DNA of 64,000 bases from an uncultured Bacteroidia bacterium (lineage in GTDB: Bacteria; Bacteroidota; Bacteroidia; Bacteroidales; Prolixibacteraceae): assembly GCA_903923905.1 (NCBI GenBank), contig CAIXZH010000033.1:1-64000 (forward strand), in the 5' to 3' direction. The number at the start of each line of letters is the position of its first letter. Positions within the stretch are counted from its first letter, which is position 1. Both the position numbers and the translations under genes were made by a program. The notes beneath the pieces are model-generated. The model had not been told where the DNA came from. It was given only the letters and a program-made list of their open reading frames with translations, and did not search any database. Positions 26,693 through 36,410 of this stretch are shown here, piece after piece.

Positions 26693-27478
26693 TTATTTTG
26701 TTCTTACAAAAACCAATGTAGTATTCTTTTTCCCGGTTTCCCGTTCATCGATTTCAAATTGGTCGAAACTTTTGATGAGAGGAACCAACTTTTTAAATCC
26801 GTAATTCCGGGGATCAAAATCGGGCTGTTTTTTCAAGATCAGGTTACCCAAATCGCCTAAAAAGGCCCAGCCATTTTCGTCGGCAAGGTCATTAATGCTG
26901 TCAGAAATTACCTTTGCCAACCCTTTATTCACGGTTTCTATTACATTAACCGGTGGCGTTTGAGCAACCTCTTTAACCTTCGAGCGCGATTTGGATTTAA
27001 CCTTTGGGGTTATAATTTGTTTTACAACAGGTTCTGCTGGTTTGAGAATTTCAAGATAGATAAATTTATCGCATGCCGCAATAAATGGTATCGGGGTTTT
27101 CTTTTCTCCAATGCCATATACCTTCATTCCGGCTTCCCGCAAACGGGTGGCAAGCCGGGTAAAATCACTGTCGCTCGATACAATGCAGAATCCATCAACC
27201 CTGCCGGTATAAAGAATATCCATTGCATCGATAATCATCGCCGAATCGGTAGCATTTTTCCCGGTCGTATAACTGTATTGCTGGATTGGTGTGATCCCAT
27301 TTTCCAAAAGAACCGTTTTCCATCCTGCTACCGTTGGTTTGGTCCAGTCTCCATAAATACGTTTAAAGGTTGGCGTTCCATACTTCGCAATCTCCGCAAG
27401 CATCCCCCGCACATTAGAATAGGGAACATTATCCGCATCAAAAAGTACCGCAAGTCTTGGATCTCTTGTTAATTCCAT
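26693..27478 (-). CDS. NYN domain ribonuclease-like protein with OST-HTH/LOTUS-like C terminus
   Basis: A 261-residue protein. Residues 1-145 form an NYN (PIN-like) domain: LFDADNVPYSNV (Asp14, Asp16), NATDSAMIIDAMD and FCIVSSDSDFTRLATRLRE give the acidic catalytic cluster. A basic linker (about 155-170) leads to a C-terminal domain ending PRNYGFKKLVPLIKSFDQFE, the LOTUS/OST-HTH pattern. NYN plus LOTUS proteins are widespread and are presumed RNA nucleases. Genomic neighbours give no clue to substrate. Confidence 0.85.
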   Translation of the reverse strand: MELTRDPRLAVLFDADNVPYSNVRGMLAEIAKYGTPTFKRIYGDWTKPTVAGWKTVLLENGITPIQQYSYTTGKNATDSAMIIDAMDILYTGRVDGFCIVSSDSDFTRLATRLREAGMKVYGIGEKKTPIPFIAACDKFIYLEILKPAEPVVKQIITPKVKSKSRSKVKEVAQTPPVNVIETVNKGLAKVISDSINDLADENGWAFLGDLGNLILKKQPDFDPRNYGFKKLVPLIKSFDQFEIDERETGKKNTTLVFVRTK

Positions 27479-27715
27479 GGGTAAGGATTATCTTAACTCT
27501 TTATTTTAGTCAACACTCAAGTCCAAATATACACAAAAAATCTGGCGCAATGACCTTTTCGAAAAAATTGGGATAGCTCTGGATCGATTCGAATTCCCTA
27601 ATCTCCAATAAATCAATAACTATCAAAATATATCGGAAATGACAAAAATTAATTGAATTATTTTTTTATTTCCGGAATTATTTAGATATTTGTCTAATTA
27701 TACAATTATATAAAA

Positions 27716-27967
27716 GTGAACACATTTTTTAAGGCATTAAATGACCCTACGCGACGCGAGATTCTGGAATTGCTGAACAGCGGAGATCTCACGGCAGGTG
27801 AAATAGCCAATCATTTTAAGATAACCAGGCCGAGTATTTCACACCATCTTGATCTGCTTAAACAAGCGGGATTGGTTGTTTGTGTCAGAAAGGGTCAGTT
27901 TCAGAAATACTCGATCAACACCACTGTATTCGATGAAATTCTCAAATGGATGATGCAATTTAAATGA
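27716..27967 (+). CDS. sdpR: ArsR-family autorepressor (SdpR type)
   Basis: An 83-residue winged-helix regulator: FFKALNDPTRREILELLNSG, ITRPSISHHLDLLKQAGLV and a short C terminus. It lacks metal-binding cysteine pairs of the ArsR type and matches the SdpR group that regulates sdpRI operons. Translation starts at a GTG. An inverted TTAGA/TCTAA lies about 30 bases upstream (27680-27697) as a possible operator. The sdpI-like gene follows after 16 bases. Confidence 0.85.
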   Translation: MNTFFKALNDPTRREILELLNSGDLTAGEIANHFKITRPSISHHLDLLKQAGLVVCVRKGQFQKYSINTTVFDEILKWMMQFK

Positions 27968-27983
27968 CTTAATACCAGGAACA

Positions 27984-28622
27984 ATGAAGAAACAAACCAT
28001 GATCAGAGAGCTCTTTTTATTTCTTTTAGCAGCTCTTCCAGTACTCTACCTACTCTTTAACTGGAGTTCGGTTCCTGAAAAGGTACCGATCCATTTTGAA
28101 TTAAACGGTGATCCAAATGATTACGGATCAAAATTGATTTATGTATTTTTACCGTTAGGCATTTACTTTCTTATGCTTATCCTGCCTATGATCGATCCCA
28201 GGAAAAGCAATTATGAAATATTCAGCCTGACCTATTATAAACTTAGGATCGTCTTGGGATTATTCTTCGGATTAATCGATACTGTTATAATTTACAATGT
28301 GTTACACGGATCTGAGAAACTGGGATTATTTGTTCCGATCTTTGTCTTCCTCCTTTTGACCCTTCTGGGAAACTATATGGGAAATGTACGACAAAACTAT
28401 TTTATCGGGATTAAAGTTCCCTGGACCCTGAACAATGCTGAAGTATGGACCAGAACCCATCGGATGGCCGGAAGATTATGGTTCTGGGGTGGAATTGCAG
28501 GTGTTTTTGCCCTGATTATTTTCAAAGATCCATTTTTCGTTCTGCTACCTATCCTCGGCATCTTGATTTTAGTTCCAATTATCTACTCCTACATCATTTA
28601 TCAGAAGATTGAGAATCATTAA
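27984..28622 (+). CDS. sdpI: SdpI-family membrane protein (DUF1648 plus SdpI)
   Basis: A 212-residue protein with about six hydrophobic segments. The N-terminal LPVLYLLFNWSSVPEKVPIHF with FELNGDPNDYGSK is DUF1648, and the second half (NYMGNVRQNYFIGIKVPWTL, NNAEVWTRTHRMAGRLWFWG) is the SdpI domain. In Bacillus SdpI is the immunity protein and signal sensor for the killing factor SdpC. No sdpABC genes are here, so the pair probably responds to external toxin or envelope stress. Confidence 0.87.
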   Translation: MKKQTMIRELFLFLLAALPVLYLLFNWSSVPEKVPIHFELNGDPNDYGSKLIYVFLPLGIYFLMLILPMIDPRKSNYEIFSLTYYKLRIVLGLFFGLIDTVIIYNVLHGSEKLGLFVPIFVFLLLTLLGNYMGNVRQNYFIGIKVPWTLNNAEVWTRTHRMAGRLWFWGGIAGVFALIIFKDPFFVLLPILGILILVPIIYSYIIYQKIENH

Positions 28623-28705
28623 TCCACCATTATTATTCTGTACGGTTTAATCAGGAGTATCCCTTTTGCTTCTTAAATTTCAATTCCTCACTAAAAGCGA
28701 ATAAT

Positions 28706-29644
28706 ATGAAAATTACTTATTGCCTTACGCTGGTTTTAATAGTCTTGAGTACAAACCTTTTCTCCCAGACCGAAAAGACCATTTTGCTTAAAACGGGGAC
28801 AGGTGACCTCGAAGGGACATTGATCGTTCCTTCCCCGAATAATTTGAATATGGTGGCGTTATTGATTGCCGGCTCAGGCCCTACAGACCGCGACGGGAAT
28901 AATAGCGGGTTGAACAATAATTCTTTAAAAATGTTGGCGCAGGAGTTGAGTAAAAATGGGATCGCATCGCTCCGGTATGATAAGCGGGGTGTAGCAGGTA
29001 GCCGGAGTGCCGGACCCAAAGAGGCCGATCTCCGCTTCGACAATTATGTAGATGATGCGAAAGGATGGGTTCTGTATTTGAAAAATGAGTTGAAATTCAA
29101 TAAGATCATTGTGATTGGCCATAGCGAAGGTTCATTAATCGGAATGATTGCTTCCCAGAGCAAAAACGTGAATAAATATGTATCAATTGCAGGTGCAGGT
29201 CAACCGGCAGACAAAATAATCCGGGAGCAGCTAAAAAATCAGCCACCTTCGGTCACTATTGAGGTTAACGCTATTCTTGACAATTTTGTAAAGGGAAAAA
29301 CCGTCGAAAACACTCCTCCGGAATTGGCGTCCTTGTTTCGAAGCTCTGTTCAGCCCTATATGATTTCATGGATAAAATACGATCCGCAAACGGAGATTGC
29401 CAAATTGAAAATTCCGGTTTTGATTATTCAGGGGTCTACTGATATCCAGGTAAGTTTAAACGATGCAAATCGCCTTGCCAAAGCGCTTCCCAAAGCTAAA
29501 CTGGCTATCATTGAAGGGATGAACCACATTCTGAAACCGGCTCCCTCAGACCGGAATCTGAATATTGCTACATATTCACAGCCTGATTTGCCGCTTAAAA
29601 GAGAGCTGATTACAAACCTAATCCCTTTTTTGAAAAGTAAATAA
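28706..29644 (+). CDS. exported alpha/beta hydrolase
   Basis: A 312-residue protein with a signal peptide (cleavage near residue 20). The fold is an alpha/beta hydrolase of the S33/serine-aminopeptidase-like group: ALLIAGSGPTDRDGNNSG (oxyanion loop), nucleophile elbow IGHSEGS with Ser140, the acid region VLIIQGSTDIQVSLNDA and the histidine in GMNHILKPAP. Substrate unknown; esterase or peptidase activity is possible. It stands alone between the sdp pair and a thioesterase. Confidence 0.85.
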   Translation: MKITYCLTLVLIVLSTNLFSQTEKTILLKTGTGDLEGTLIVPSPNNLNMVALLIAGSGPTDRDGNNSGLNNNSLKMLAQELSKNGIASLRYDKRGVAGSRSAGPKEADLRFDNYVDDAKGWVLYLKNELKFNKIIVIGHSEGSLIGMIASQSKNVNKYVSIAGAGQPADKIIREQLKNQPPSVTIEVNAILDNFVKGKTVENTPPELASLFRSSVQPYMISWIKYDPQTEIAKLKIPVLIIQGSTDIQVSLNDANRLAKALPKAKLAIIEGMNHILKPAPSDRNLNIATYSQPDLPLKRELITNLIPFLKSK

Positions 29645-29712
29645 TAGGTTGAAACAGGTACTGATCAATTTTCACAATCTTTGTCCCTTCGACTTAAAAG
29701 CCTGATTTACAT

Positions 29713-30167
29713 ATGAAAAAATCGTTTCATTATTCAGAAAAGACAACTTTGCCCGAGGGTGTGGCATTGAAATCGAAGACGTTACACCTGGATTTGCCCG
29801 ATGCTCCATGCAAGTGACCGGAAATCATCTTAATGGCATAGGAATCCTGATGGGCGGAGCTTTGTTCACCCTTGCTGATTATACCTTTTCACAAGCGGCC
29901 AACAGTTACGGGAAAATAGCTGTCACACGGACCGCTTCAATTGTATATATGCGAAAATGCAGGAACGGAGTGGTATCTGCTATTGCCACAGAAATAAGCA
30001 GAAATGAACTAACGGGGGATTATGTGGTTGAAATATCAAATGACCAGGACCAGGTAATTGCCCGTGTAGAAGGAACAATTTTATACTGGGGCAAATATCT
30101 GAAATACAATACCTTATTCATTCAACGTACTACGAGATCCAAATATATTAAGCCTTTGAAGATATAA
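29713..30167 (+). pseudogene. PaaI-like hotdog thioesterase with frameshift in an A-run at codon 3
   Basis: The homologous frame is KIVSLFRKDNFARGCGIEIE, then MQVTGNHLNGIGILMGGALF and ADYTFSQAANSYG, typical of PaaI-like thioesterases of 125-150 residues. The natural start codon ATG at 29713 is followed by only six A residues (29716-29721), which leaves the rest out of frame. With seven A residues it would read MKKIVSLFRKDN. An intact ORF from an internal ATG at 29808 lacks the first strand. The C terminus also overlaps the convergent DUF898 gene by 20 bases. Slippage, an assembly error or a real mutation could explain it. Confidence 0.7.
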
Positions 30168-31206
30168 GGTCTGTTTTCAGGAAGGTCTGATTCAATACCC
30201 GGGTTACGATCCTGCAGAATGCCCATGGATAGTAAATACCCAATGTGATCACCGTCAACAGGATTTGTTTCCAGATATACAGAAAATCGGTAACCTGATC
30301 ACCATCATATCCCATTGTAATCTGCTTTCCATCAACGATATTACTTTTGGTATGTTCTGCAAAGTAACGGTAGAGGCGAATAAAAGCCATCGGGAAATAA
30401 AAACCGGCAGTGATGATTGCTAAAACGAGCTCGATAATAATTTTTCCTGTCGTAGGTAACATACCGGAATTCCGCCAGATTTCAATTGAGAATAAAGTTA
30501 GCCTTTGAAATATGAATACTAAAATAACAGCCAACAAGAGTTCAGTTCCAATTTTCCCCATTGCCCGGAAAAATCCAGTATCCAATCTGATCAGATAATT
30601 TTTATAGCGGATATCTACCATCCATTTAAATGTCAGATAGATCATTGAAACAAGACTGGCAATGACCAACACTTTATAAATCCAGATCTCAATATTTGAA
30701 TTCAGGACAGTAAACACAATGAATCCAACAACAATAAAGGGGATAAAGATAGCCAGTGTCATAATTACAAACAACCTGCCTCCTTTTCCTCTGAAAGCGA
30801 ATTTATGGGAATTATAGGTCGCCCCATGAATAAAAAACCGTTGCAAATTTTGGGTAAACCAGGGAATATAGATCCCTAGTGTAACGATCGAGAGGACCAG
30901 ACCTGAGACGATTATTCCAATGTATTTTCCCGAATGAAACTGGCATTCAACCTTTGACCCATTAAATTCAAGACTTTTAATTACCAGTCTTGCCCTATAG
31001 TAAATAAAGGTAAAGCTAACGGCCAATAGGATAACAAAATAGAGAAAAAACCGTAAGGAAGGTCCACCAGCGGGAACCTCTGTGGCAGTAAGTTCAAAAA
31101 ACTCTTTAACCAGTAAATAAAACGGAATCAAAAAGAAGATAAAGGATGCAATCCAGACCGGGAATAACTGCCCCCCCTTTAAAGTGAAATTCAGATAACT
31201 CTTCAT
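30148..31206 (-). CDS. DUF898 (YjgN-like) membrane protein
   Basis: A 352-residue integral membrane protein with about 7-8 hydrophobic segments in two similar halves, each containing the FRGKGGRLFVI and MGYDGDQVTDFLYIW-type amphipathic stretch and the IYYPWA motif. This matches DUF898/YjgN. The function of the family is unknown. Its 3' end overlaps the thioesterase gene by 20 bases on the opposite strand. Confidence 0.8.
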   Translation of the reverse strand: MKSYLNFTLKGGQLFPVWIASFIFFLIPFYLLVKEFFELTATEVPAGGPSLRFFLYFVILLAVSFTFIYYRARLVIKSLEFNGSKVECQFHSGKYIGIIVSGLVLSIVTLGIYIPWFTQNLQRFFIHGATYNSHKFAFRGKGGRLFVIMTLAIFIPFIVVGFIVFTVLNSNIEIWIYKVLVIASLVSMIYLTFKWMVDIRYKNYLIRLDTGFFRAMGKIGTELLLAVILVFIFQRLTLFSIEIWRNSGMLPTTGKIIIELVLAIITAGFYFPMAFIRLYRYFAEHTKSNIVDGKQITMGYDGDQVTDFLYIWKQILLTVITLGIYYPWAFCRIVTRVLNQTFLKTDLISSKA

Positions 31207-31330
31207 GCTTATGCCAGGGTATATAATCGATAAAATTACAAAGATCTTCCGGAATTAGGGTACCCTACCCAAAAATTTAATGATAATTTATTTTTAGCAA
31301 AGATCCCGATTTCAATCATTTCCAGTGAAT

Positions 31331-32665
31331 TTAACAGGTAGAGGCGGATCTTTCTCTTCTTAACAGCAGCAGGAGAAAGATAAGGCCAATTACAAAAAAC
31401 AAAGCTATAGTCAGGATGGAATAACGCATGCTGCCGGTTAACACTTCGATTATCCCAAAGCTGAAGGTTCCGGCCACTGTAGCCAGTTTCTCCATAACAT
31501 CATAAAAGGAAAAGTAAGACGTATGATCGGTCGTTGTATCAGGCAACATCTTGGAATAGGTTGAGCGGGCCAGCGATTGTGAGCCTCCCATCACAAGACC
31601 AATAAACAGGGCCGCCACAATAAAACCAACGGCTCCCTTGATAGTAAAAGCATATACACAAATAACTATCCACACAATTACCGAGATAATAAGGGCCTTT
31701 AGGTTACCGATTTTACCCGACAACCGTGCAAAAAACCATGCCCCAAACATAGCAACCAGCTGAATGCCCAAAACTGTGGGGATCAGCACGCTTTCATTTA
31801 AACCAAGCGCTTTCTCCCCGTAGGTCGCAGCCATGAACATCGTAGTCAGTATCCCCATCATTAAAAAGAAGAACCCGGTAAGATAGATGCTTAGCTGAAA
31901 GGATTTCCGGACTTCATTAAAAACAGTTTGCAATTCCCGGTATCCATTCACGAAAATACGACCACCCTGGATTCGCTTGCTGAAAACATATTTAGGTAAA
32001 TATCTGAAGGTTATCGAGGAAAAACCAATCCACCAGACAAACACAGAGAGAAAAGAAATTCTAGCCGGCATGTCGGATTGTTTGGAAAATCCAAACAGTT
32101 CAGGTTTGGTAATCATCAGCAAATTGAATAAAAGCAGAATCACTCCTCCCAGGTAACCCATCGAATAACCGCGGGCGCTGATCCGGTCCTGGTCTTCTGG
32201 CTCAGCAATGACCGGTAGAAATGAGTTGTAAAAAACGATGCTCCCGCCATAGCCCAATGTCCCCAGGGCAAATGAGATCACCCCCAGCTCAATATGATTG
32301 GCATCAAAAAAGAAAAGCATTCCACAGCCAAGAGCCCCGATAATGGTGAAGAAACGCATAAATCCTTTCCGTCGTCCGGTATAATCGGCCATCGATGAGA
32401 AGAGCGGTGACCCGACCGCAACAATCAGATAAGCTGCAGCAATGGCCCAGGAGTATAGGGCCGTGTTGATCACCCTAAAGCCAAAGAATGAAACCATAAA
32501 ATCATTTCCATGACGGGTCACGGTGTTGTAATAGATCGGGAATATGGTAGAGGCAATGGTTAGCTGGTAAACTGAGTTAGCCCAGTCGTACATCACCCAG
32601 GCATTCACAACTTTAGGATCGCCTTTTTGGATAACCTGGATATCTTTTTTCCGAATCACTGGCAA
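31331..32665 (-). CDS. MFS transporter, UMF1 (Atg22-like) family
   Basis: A 444-residue protein with about 12 transmembrane segments. The N-terminal AWVMYDWANSVYQLTIASTI is the UMF1/Atg22 signature, followed by DYTGRRKGFMRFF. In eukaryotes Atg22 exports amino acids from the vacuole; the bacterial substrates are not established. It lies between DUF898 and apbE genes on the same strand; promoter not identified. Confidence 0.85.
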   Translation of the reverse strand: MPVIRKKDIQVIQKGDPKVVNAWVMYDWANSVYQLTIASTIFPIYYNTVTRHGNDFMVSFFGFRVINTALYSWAIAAAYLIVAVGSPLFSSMADYTGRRKGFMRFFTIIGALGCGMLFFFDANHIELGVISFALGTLGYGGSIVFYNSFLPVIAEPEDQDRISARGYSMGYLGGVILLLFNLLMITKPELFGFSKQSDMPARISFLSVFVWWIGFSSITFRYLPKYVFSKRIQGGRIFVNGYRELQTVFNEVRKSFQLSIYLTGFFFLMMGILTTMFMAATYGEKALGLNESVLIPTVLGIQLVAMFGAWFFARLSGKIGNLKALIISVIVWIVICVYAFTIKGAVGFIVAALFIGLVMGGSQSLARSTYSKMLPDTTTDHTSYFSFYDVMEKLATVAGTFSFGIIEVLTGSMRYSILTIALFFVIGLIFLLLLLRRERSASTC

Positions 32666-32706
32666 ATGAGTTAAAGATCAGGTTATAAAAGTAACAATTT
32701 CCGGAT

Positions 32707-33711
32707 TCAATTTTCCTTATCGAACTCAATTCCCTTGGTATATTCTACCTGGAACTGACCGTTTTGGTCCGCATAAATCATATAGGCCTCAAGCTCCGGA
32801 TGACGCTTTAACACGGCTCTCGCCCCTTCCAAACCAAGTACCATTAACGGCGTATCATAGCCATCAGCAGTCAGCGCATCCTTTGCAATCACTGTCACAC
32901 TGAGTAAGCTGTTTTTGTATGGATAACCTGTATGAGGATCAATAATATGAGAAAATTTACGGCCATCCTCTTCGAAAAATTTCCGGTAATTCCCTGACGT
33001 GGTGATCGATTTATTATCAATAAGTATCACTGTTTGCAAATTTTGTCCCAGTTTGCTGGACCCTTCACTTGGCTTGTCAACCCCCACTCTCCAGATTGCA
33101 CCATTTGGGTTTTTCCCTTTGGTCCTTACTTCACCCCCAATTTCGACCACGAAATTCTTAATTCCAAGGGTTTCAAAGAAACGGTACATCACATCAACCG
33201 AATAACCCTGGGCGATCGAATTGACATCGATTTTAATCCCGGGAAGGTCTTTAATCATCTTTCTCCCCTGAATTCTGATCTTTTGCATCCCCACATACTG
33301 TAGAATACTGTCCACTTTGGCCTGGTCCATCTTCAACTTCCGATCCGGTCCAAAACCCCAGGCACTTACCAGGGGATACACCGTAAGATCAAGTGCACCA
33401 TTGGTTTCATTGCTGATTTCCACCGACTTATTGTATAGCTCAATAAACATATCATTTAAGACCACTGTGGAATCGTTGTTATTAATTCTGGATACCATCG
33501 AATTAGGGATATATTCAGAAAAAGTGAGATCAAAAATTTTCAGCAGGGAGTCAACCGGTCTGGTCAGATCCTTATTGGCCAAATCTTCATAAGTGATATG
33601 GTAGGTCGTTCCCTGGGTAAAACCCGCAATCTTCCGAAATTGGGTGGGCTTCGTTTTACTGCAACTAACGAATAGTACTACGATTAAAACATAAAAGAAG
33701 CGAATTCTCAT
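32707..33711 (-). CDS. apbE: FAD:protein FMN transferase
   Basis: A 334-residue ApbE lipoprotein: lipobox-like FVSC (Cys17), then FTQGTTYHITYED, the FAD-binding DLTVYPLVSAWGFGP, IDVNSIAQGYSVD, EIGGEVRTKG and the catalytic ITTSGNYRKFF with SHIIDPHTGYP. ApbE covalently attaches FMN to threonine in flavoproteins such as NqrB/C and RnfG outside the cytoplasm. No such acceptors are in the window. Confidence 0.93.
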   Translation of the reverse strand: MRIRFFYVLIVVLFVSCSKTKPTQFRKIAGFTQGTTYHITYEDLANKDLTRPVDSLLKIFDLTFSEYIPNSMVSRINNNDSTVVLNDMFIELYNKSVEISNETNGALDLTVYPLVSAWGFGPDRKLKMDQAKVDSILQYVGMQKIRIQGRKMIKDLPGIKIDVNSIAQGYSVDVMYRFFETLGIKNFVVEIGGEVRTKGKNPNGAIWRVGVDKPSEGSSKLGQNLQTVILIDNKSITTSGNYRKFFEEDGRKFSHIIDPHTGYPYKNSLLSVTVIAKDALTADGYDTPLMVLGLEGARAVLKRHPELEAYMIYADQNGQFQVEYTKGIEFDKEN

Positions 33712-33892
33712 TTTCGATTTTTAAGGGTTGTTCCTAAAGGCTCCAAAGGTAAAAATAAAGGGGAAATGAAAAGCGCCATTCATAAAGTTAAAATGGCTCT
33801 ATGACGATCAACATGGGTAAAGATGATTTTCTTACTGCTAATCGGTAATAATTCGCGGCTAGCTTGGATGGCTGTGACTAATTGACTTATTC

Positions 33893-35146
33893 TTAACCAT
33901 TTCCACTTCCCACACTCTCCAAATCACCTTTTCTCTCCATCCCCTTTTGGGCCTGCCTGATAACAGAAATTTTGTATACTGCCGAAGCAATCAAAAAGTA
34001 GACAATCATTTGGCAAAGTAAAAAGAGAAGTTCCGGTTTTACAGCGCTGATCGGAACACCCATAGTCCGGACTCGCAGATAGGCCGGAATCATTGTCGTA
34101 CTGGGAAAAATCTGAGCTATTAGACTTAACAAGTGAGGTATAGCCGTCTTCGGCCATGATAACCCACTAAGAAACAACACAATAGGAGAAAAGAAAACCA
34201 ATGCCATAATGGAATGTTCGCGACGACGAAACAACATGGAAATCATAAGCCCCAGAAAAATCACAGAAAACAAATAAGGAACCAATAAAATACAGACATC
34301 AGTAAAACTGCCCTTATCCGGGAATCCAAACCATTTGGAAAGGTATACCAACGTGAATGCAATATTGGGTATGTAAATCAGGAAATAGGCCAAACCCTTT
34401 CCGAAAACCACTGAGAACATCCCCTGCCTGACCCTTACACCTGGTTTAATTTCCTGATTATTTCGCCGTTCCTTCCCTGCCCCACCGATCATCCCAATTC
34501 CGATCAGCAGAGTTTGCTGCAAAATGATCAGGATCATTCCGGGCATAATACTTGAGCCGTAGGAGCCTGCGGGATTATACAAACTATAGAATTTTGCCGG
34601 CATTGGATCACGTTGCTGTTTCGCTTGTTCCTCGCTGCTGCCTGACGCGAGAAGTCTTTTGATTTCAACCCCGGCAGATAAAGTTCCGGCCGCCTGAATG
34701 GTACCGCTGAGAGTCTCTTTATAAATTAAAAAATAACTTGCATCGCAATAAACACCCACCGATGTCTGGAATCCTTTGGACAAATTCTTTTCAAATCCCT
34801 CAGGAATAAGTATAATCCCTTTAGAATCGCCATCCCAGAAAAGCTGCTTCGCTTCCTGCAGACTTCCAACCTCATGATTTACAGATATTTCTTTTGTGGC
34901 ACCAAGCATTCTTGTCAGTTGTCGGCTAACACTGGTTTTATCAAGATCTACGATTGAGACTGGAATATCCCTCACTACATTGTTTTTATACGCGATAGAA
35001 TAGACCAGAGGGTATGAAAAAACTGCAAAAAACAAGATAAGCATGGCTCCGCTATCGCTGAAGATGGTTTTAAGCTCATCGATCAGGGAAAACCAGGTCA
35101 GTTCCAACCCTGAAGTAATATTGTTTCGGATATTTATGAATCGCAT
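33893..35146 (-). CDS. ABC-2 type permease (YbhR/YhiN-like)
   Basis: A 417-residue ABC-2 permease: one N-terminal TM helix, a large extracytoplasmic domain with SVSRQLTRMLGATKEISVN, then five TM helices with ILFLSGLSWPKTAIP. It starts at the ATG at 35146, 57 bases after the upstream permease gene; the longer frame to 35218 overlaps the upstream stop. Two similar permeases are encoded in tandem, but no ATP-binding protein is in this operon. The pair with HlyD and TolC suggests an efflux system of the YhiI-YbhFSR kind; cargo unknown. Confidence 0.82.
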   Translation of the reverse strand: MRFINIRNNITSGLELTWFSLIDELKTIFSDSGAMLILFFAVFSYPLVYSIAYKNNVVRDIPVSIVDLDKTSVSRQLTRMLGATKEISVNHEVGSLQEAKQLFWDGDSKGIILIPEGFEKNLSKGFQTSVGVYCDASYFLIYKETLSGTIQAAGTLSAGVEIKRLLASGSSEEQAKQQRDPMPAKFYSLYNPAGSYGSSIMPGMILIILQQTLLIGIGMIGGAGKERRNNQEIKPGVRVRQGMFSVVFGKGLAYFLIYIPNIAFTLVYLSKWFGFPDKGSFTDVCILLVPYLFSVIFLGLMISMLFRRREHSIMALVFFSPIVLFLSGLSWPKTAIPHLLSLIAQIFPSTTMIPAYLRVRTMGVPISAVKPELLFLLCQMIVYFLIASAVYKISVIRQAQKGMERKGDLESVGSGNG

Positions 35147-35202
35147 TGCCGGTTTATATAAAATCAATTTAAGCTTAACTTTTACTTTAAAAATTTTTGC
35201 AG

Positions 35203-36384
35203 TTATTCCCGAAACCAATATTTTGAATGCGTAAGTTTCCTTTTAATTCCCGGGAATGCCAGAAAACCTCCAAGGATAAATGGGATAAACGCCAGAAAAG
35301 AGACAACTACTTCAGTTATTGGCTCACCCCGTAAAGTTTGACTCATAAAAATCCTGAGCCAGAAGGTATAGGGAAAGATTAAAGAAAACAACTTTGCCAA
35401 CAAAGGCATTGCCATGGATGGAAAGGTAAGGCCTGAAAATGTGAGTGCCATCATTGTATAGGCGCTGCCCAATGACAATGATAATCGGAGATTGGCTGTA
35501 AGTTTCAAAAACAGGATAGCCAGCAACTGGTAAGAAATAATCAGCAATAATTCGGATAATAGTATAGCCATCAAACTTCCTTTCAGAGGAGTTCCTAATG
35601 TTCTGATCAGAAAGATGTTCATAATCATCATATCCATAAAAAACAGGAAGGTATAGGGAAGCATCTTACCAATTAATGCAACTCCAACCCGATTCTCGGC
35701 CAATGAGATCAGTTCTCCTGCTGTCCCTTCCTTAAATTCAATACCTAAGGCATACACCGAACCAAGAAAGATAAAAACAACGGCCAATAGGGGCAATAAA
35801 CCGAGCACTAAAAAGTAAGAATAGTTGCCAAATGGATTAAAAAGCAGATGAAAATTGACTTTTACCGGTCTTGCCTTTTCAATTGCCTGTGAAGGAGTCT
35901 GCCCTTTTTTAACAGCGATCTGCACTTTTACACCAGCAGAGATCGTCGAAAGCGTTGAATACAAACCGGACTTAAGGGCACCCCCTTTTACCACATTGGC
36001 ATTGTTGATATAAACAGCAATTGGCGTAGCCTCGTTATCCAATAATTTCTTCTCCAGGTCACCAGGTAGTACAACTATTGCATCAATTTTGCCTGCTTCC
36101 ATCAAATGTCTGGCCTCATCCGCCGAATTAAGCCGCCACCTTACTTTACATACCTGGGTGGCATCCACCATACGGGTGACCTTTGAAGAAAAAGCGGTAT
36201 GATCCTGGTCAACCACAGCAATAGGCAGATCCCTGACGACTCCCGATGAAAAAAGCCAGATGATAATGAGAAATGCTGTAACCGGTGCGATCAGTGTAGA
36301 AAAGATCAACACCCAACTATCGGCAATTCGTGCTGTTTCGCGCCTAATAACCAGGAAAAGCGGGGTGTTCATTAGATTGTTCAT
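35203..36384 (-). CDS. ABC-2 type permease (YbhS-like)
   Basis: A 393-residue ABC-2 permease with the same layout: one N-terminal TM segment (WVLIFSTLIAPVTAFLIIIW), an extracytoplasmic domain with AVVDQDHTAFSSKVTRMVDA, and five C-terminal TM segments. It is first of the two tandem permeases, 246 bases downstream of the HlyD-like gene, and that gap holds a copy of the dispersed repeat. It likely forms a heterodimer with the following permease; ATPase unidentified. Confidence 0.83.
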   Translation of the reverse strand: MNNLMNTPLFLVIRRETARIADSWVLIFSTLIAPVTAFLIIIWLFSSGVVRDLPIAVVDQDHTAFSSKVTRMVDATQVCKVRWRLNSADEARHLMEAGKIDAIVVLPGDLEKKLLDNEATPIAVYINNANVVKGGALKSGLYSTLSTISAGVKVQIAVKKGQTPSQAIEKARPVKVNFHLLFNPFGNYSYFLVLGLLPLLAVVFIFLGSVYALGIEFKEGTAGELISLAENRVGVALIGKMLPYTFLFFMDMMIMNIFLIRTLGTPLKGSLMAILLSELLLIISYQLLAILFLKLTANLRLSLSLGSAYTMMALTFSGLTFPSMAMPLLAKLFSLIFPYTFWLRIFMSQTLRGEPITEVVVSFLAFIPFILGGFLAFPGIKRKLTHSKYWFRE

Positions 36385-36410
36385 TACCAGATCATTTATT
36401 CAAAAACAGA

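Noticed and set aside
26960-27472. 170-codon plus-strand ORF
   Set aside because: Antisense to the NYN-domain gene, whose protein family is clear.
27716-28622. Complete SdpABC killing-factor system
   Set aside because: Only the regulator and immunity-type gene are present; no sdpA, sdpB or sdpC-like genes in the flanks.
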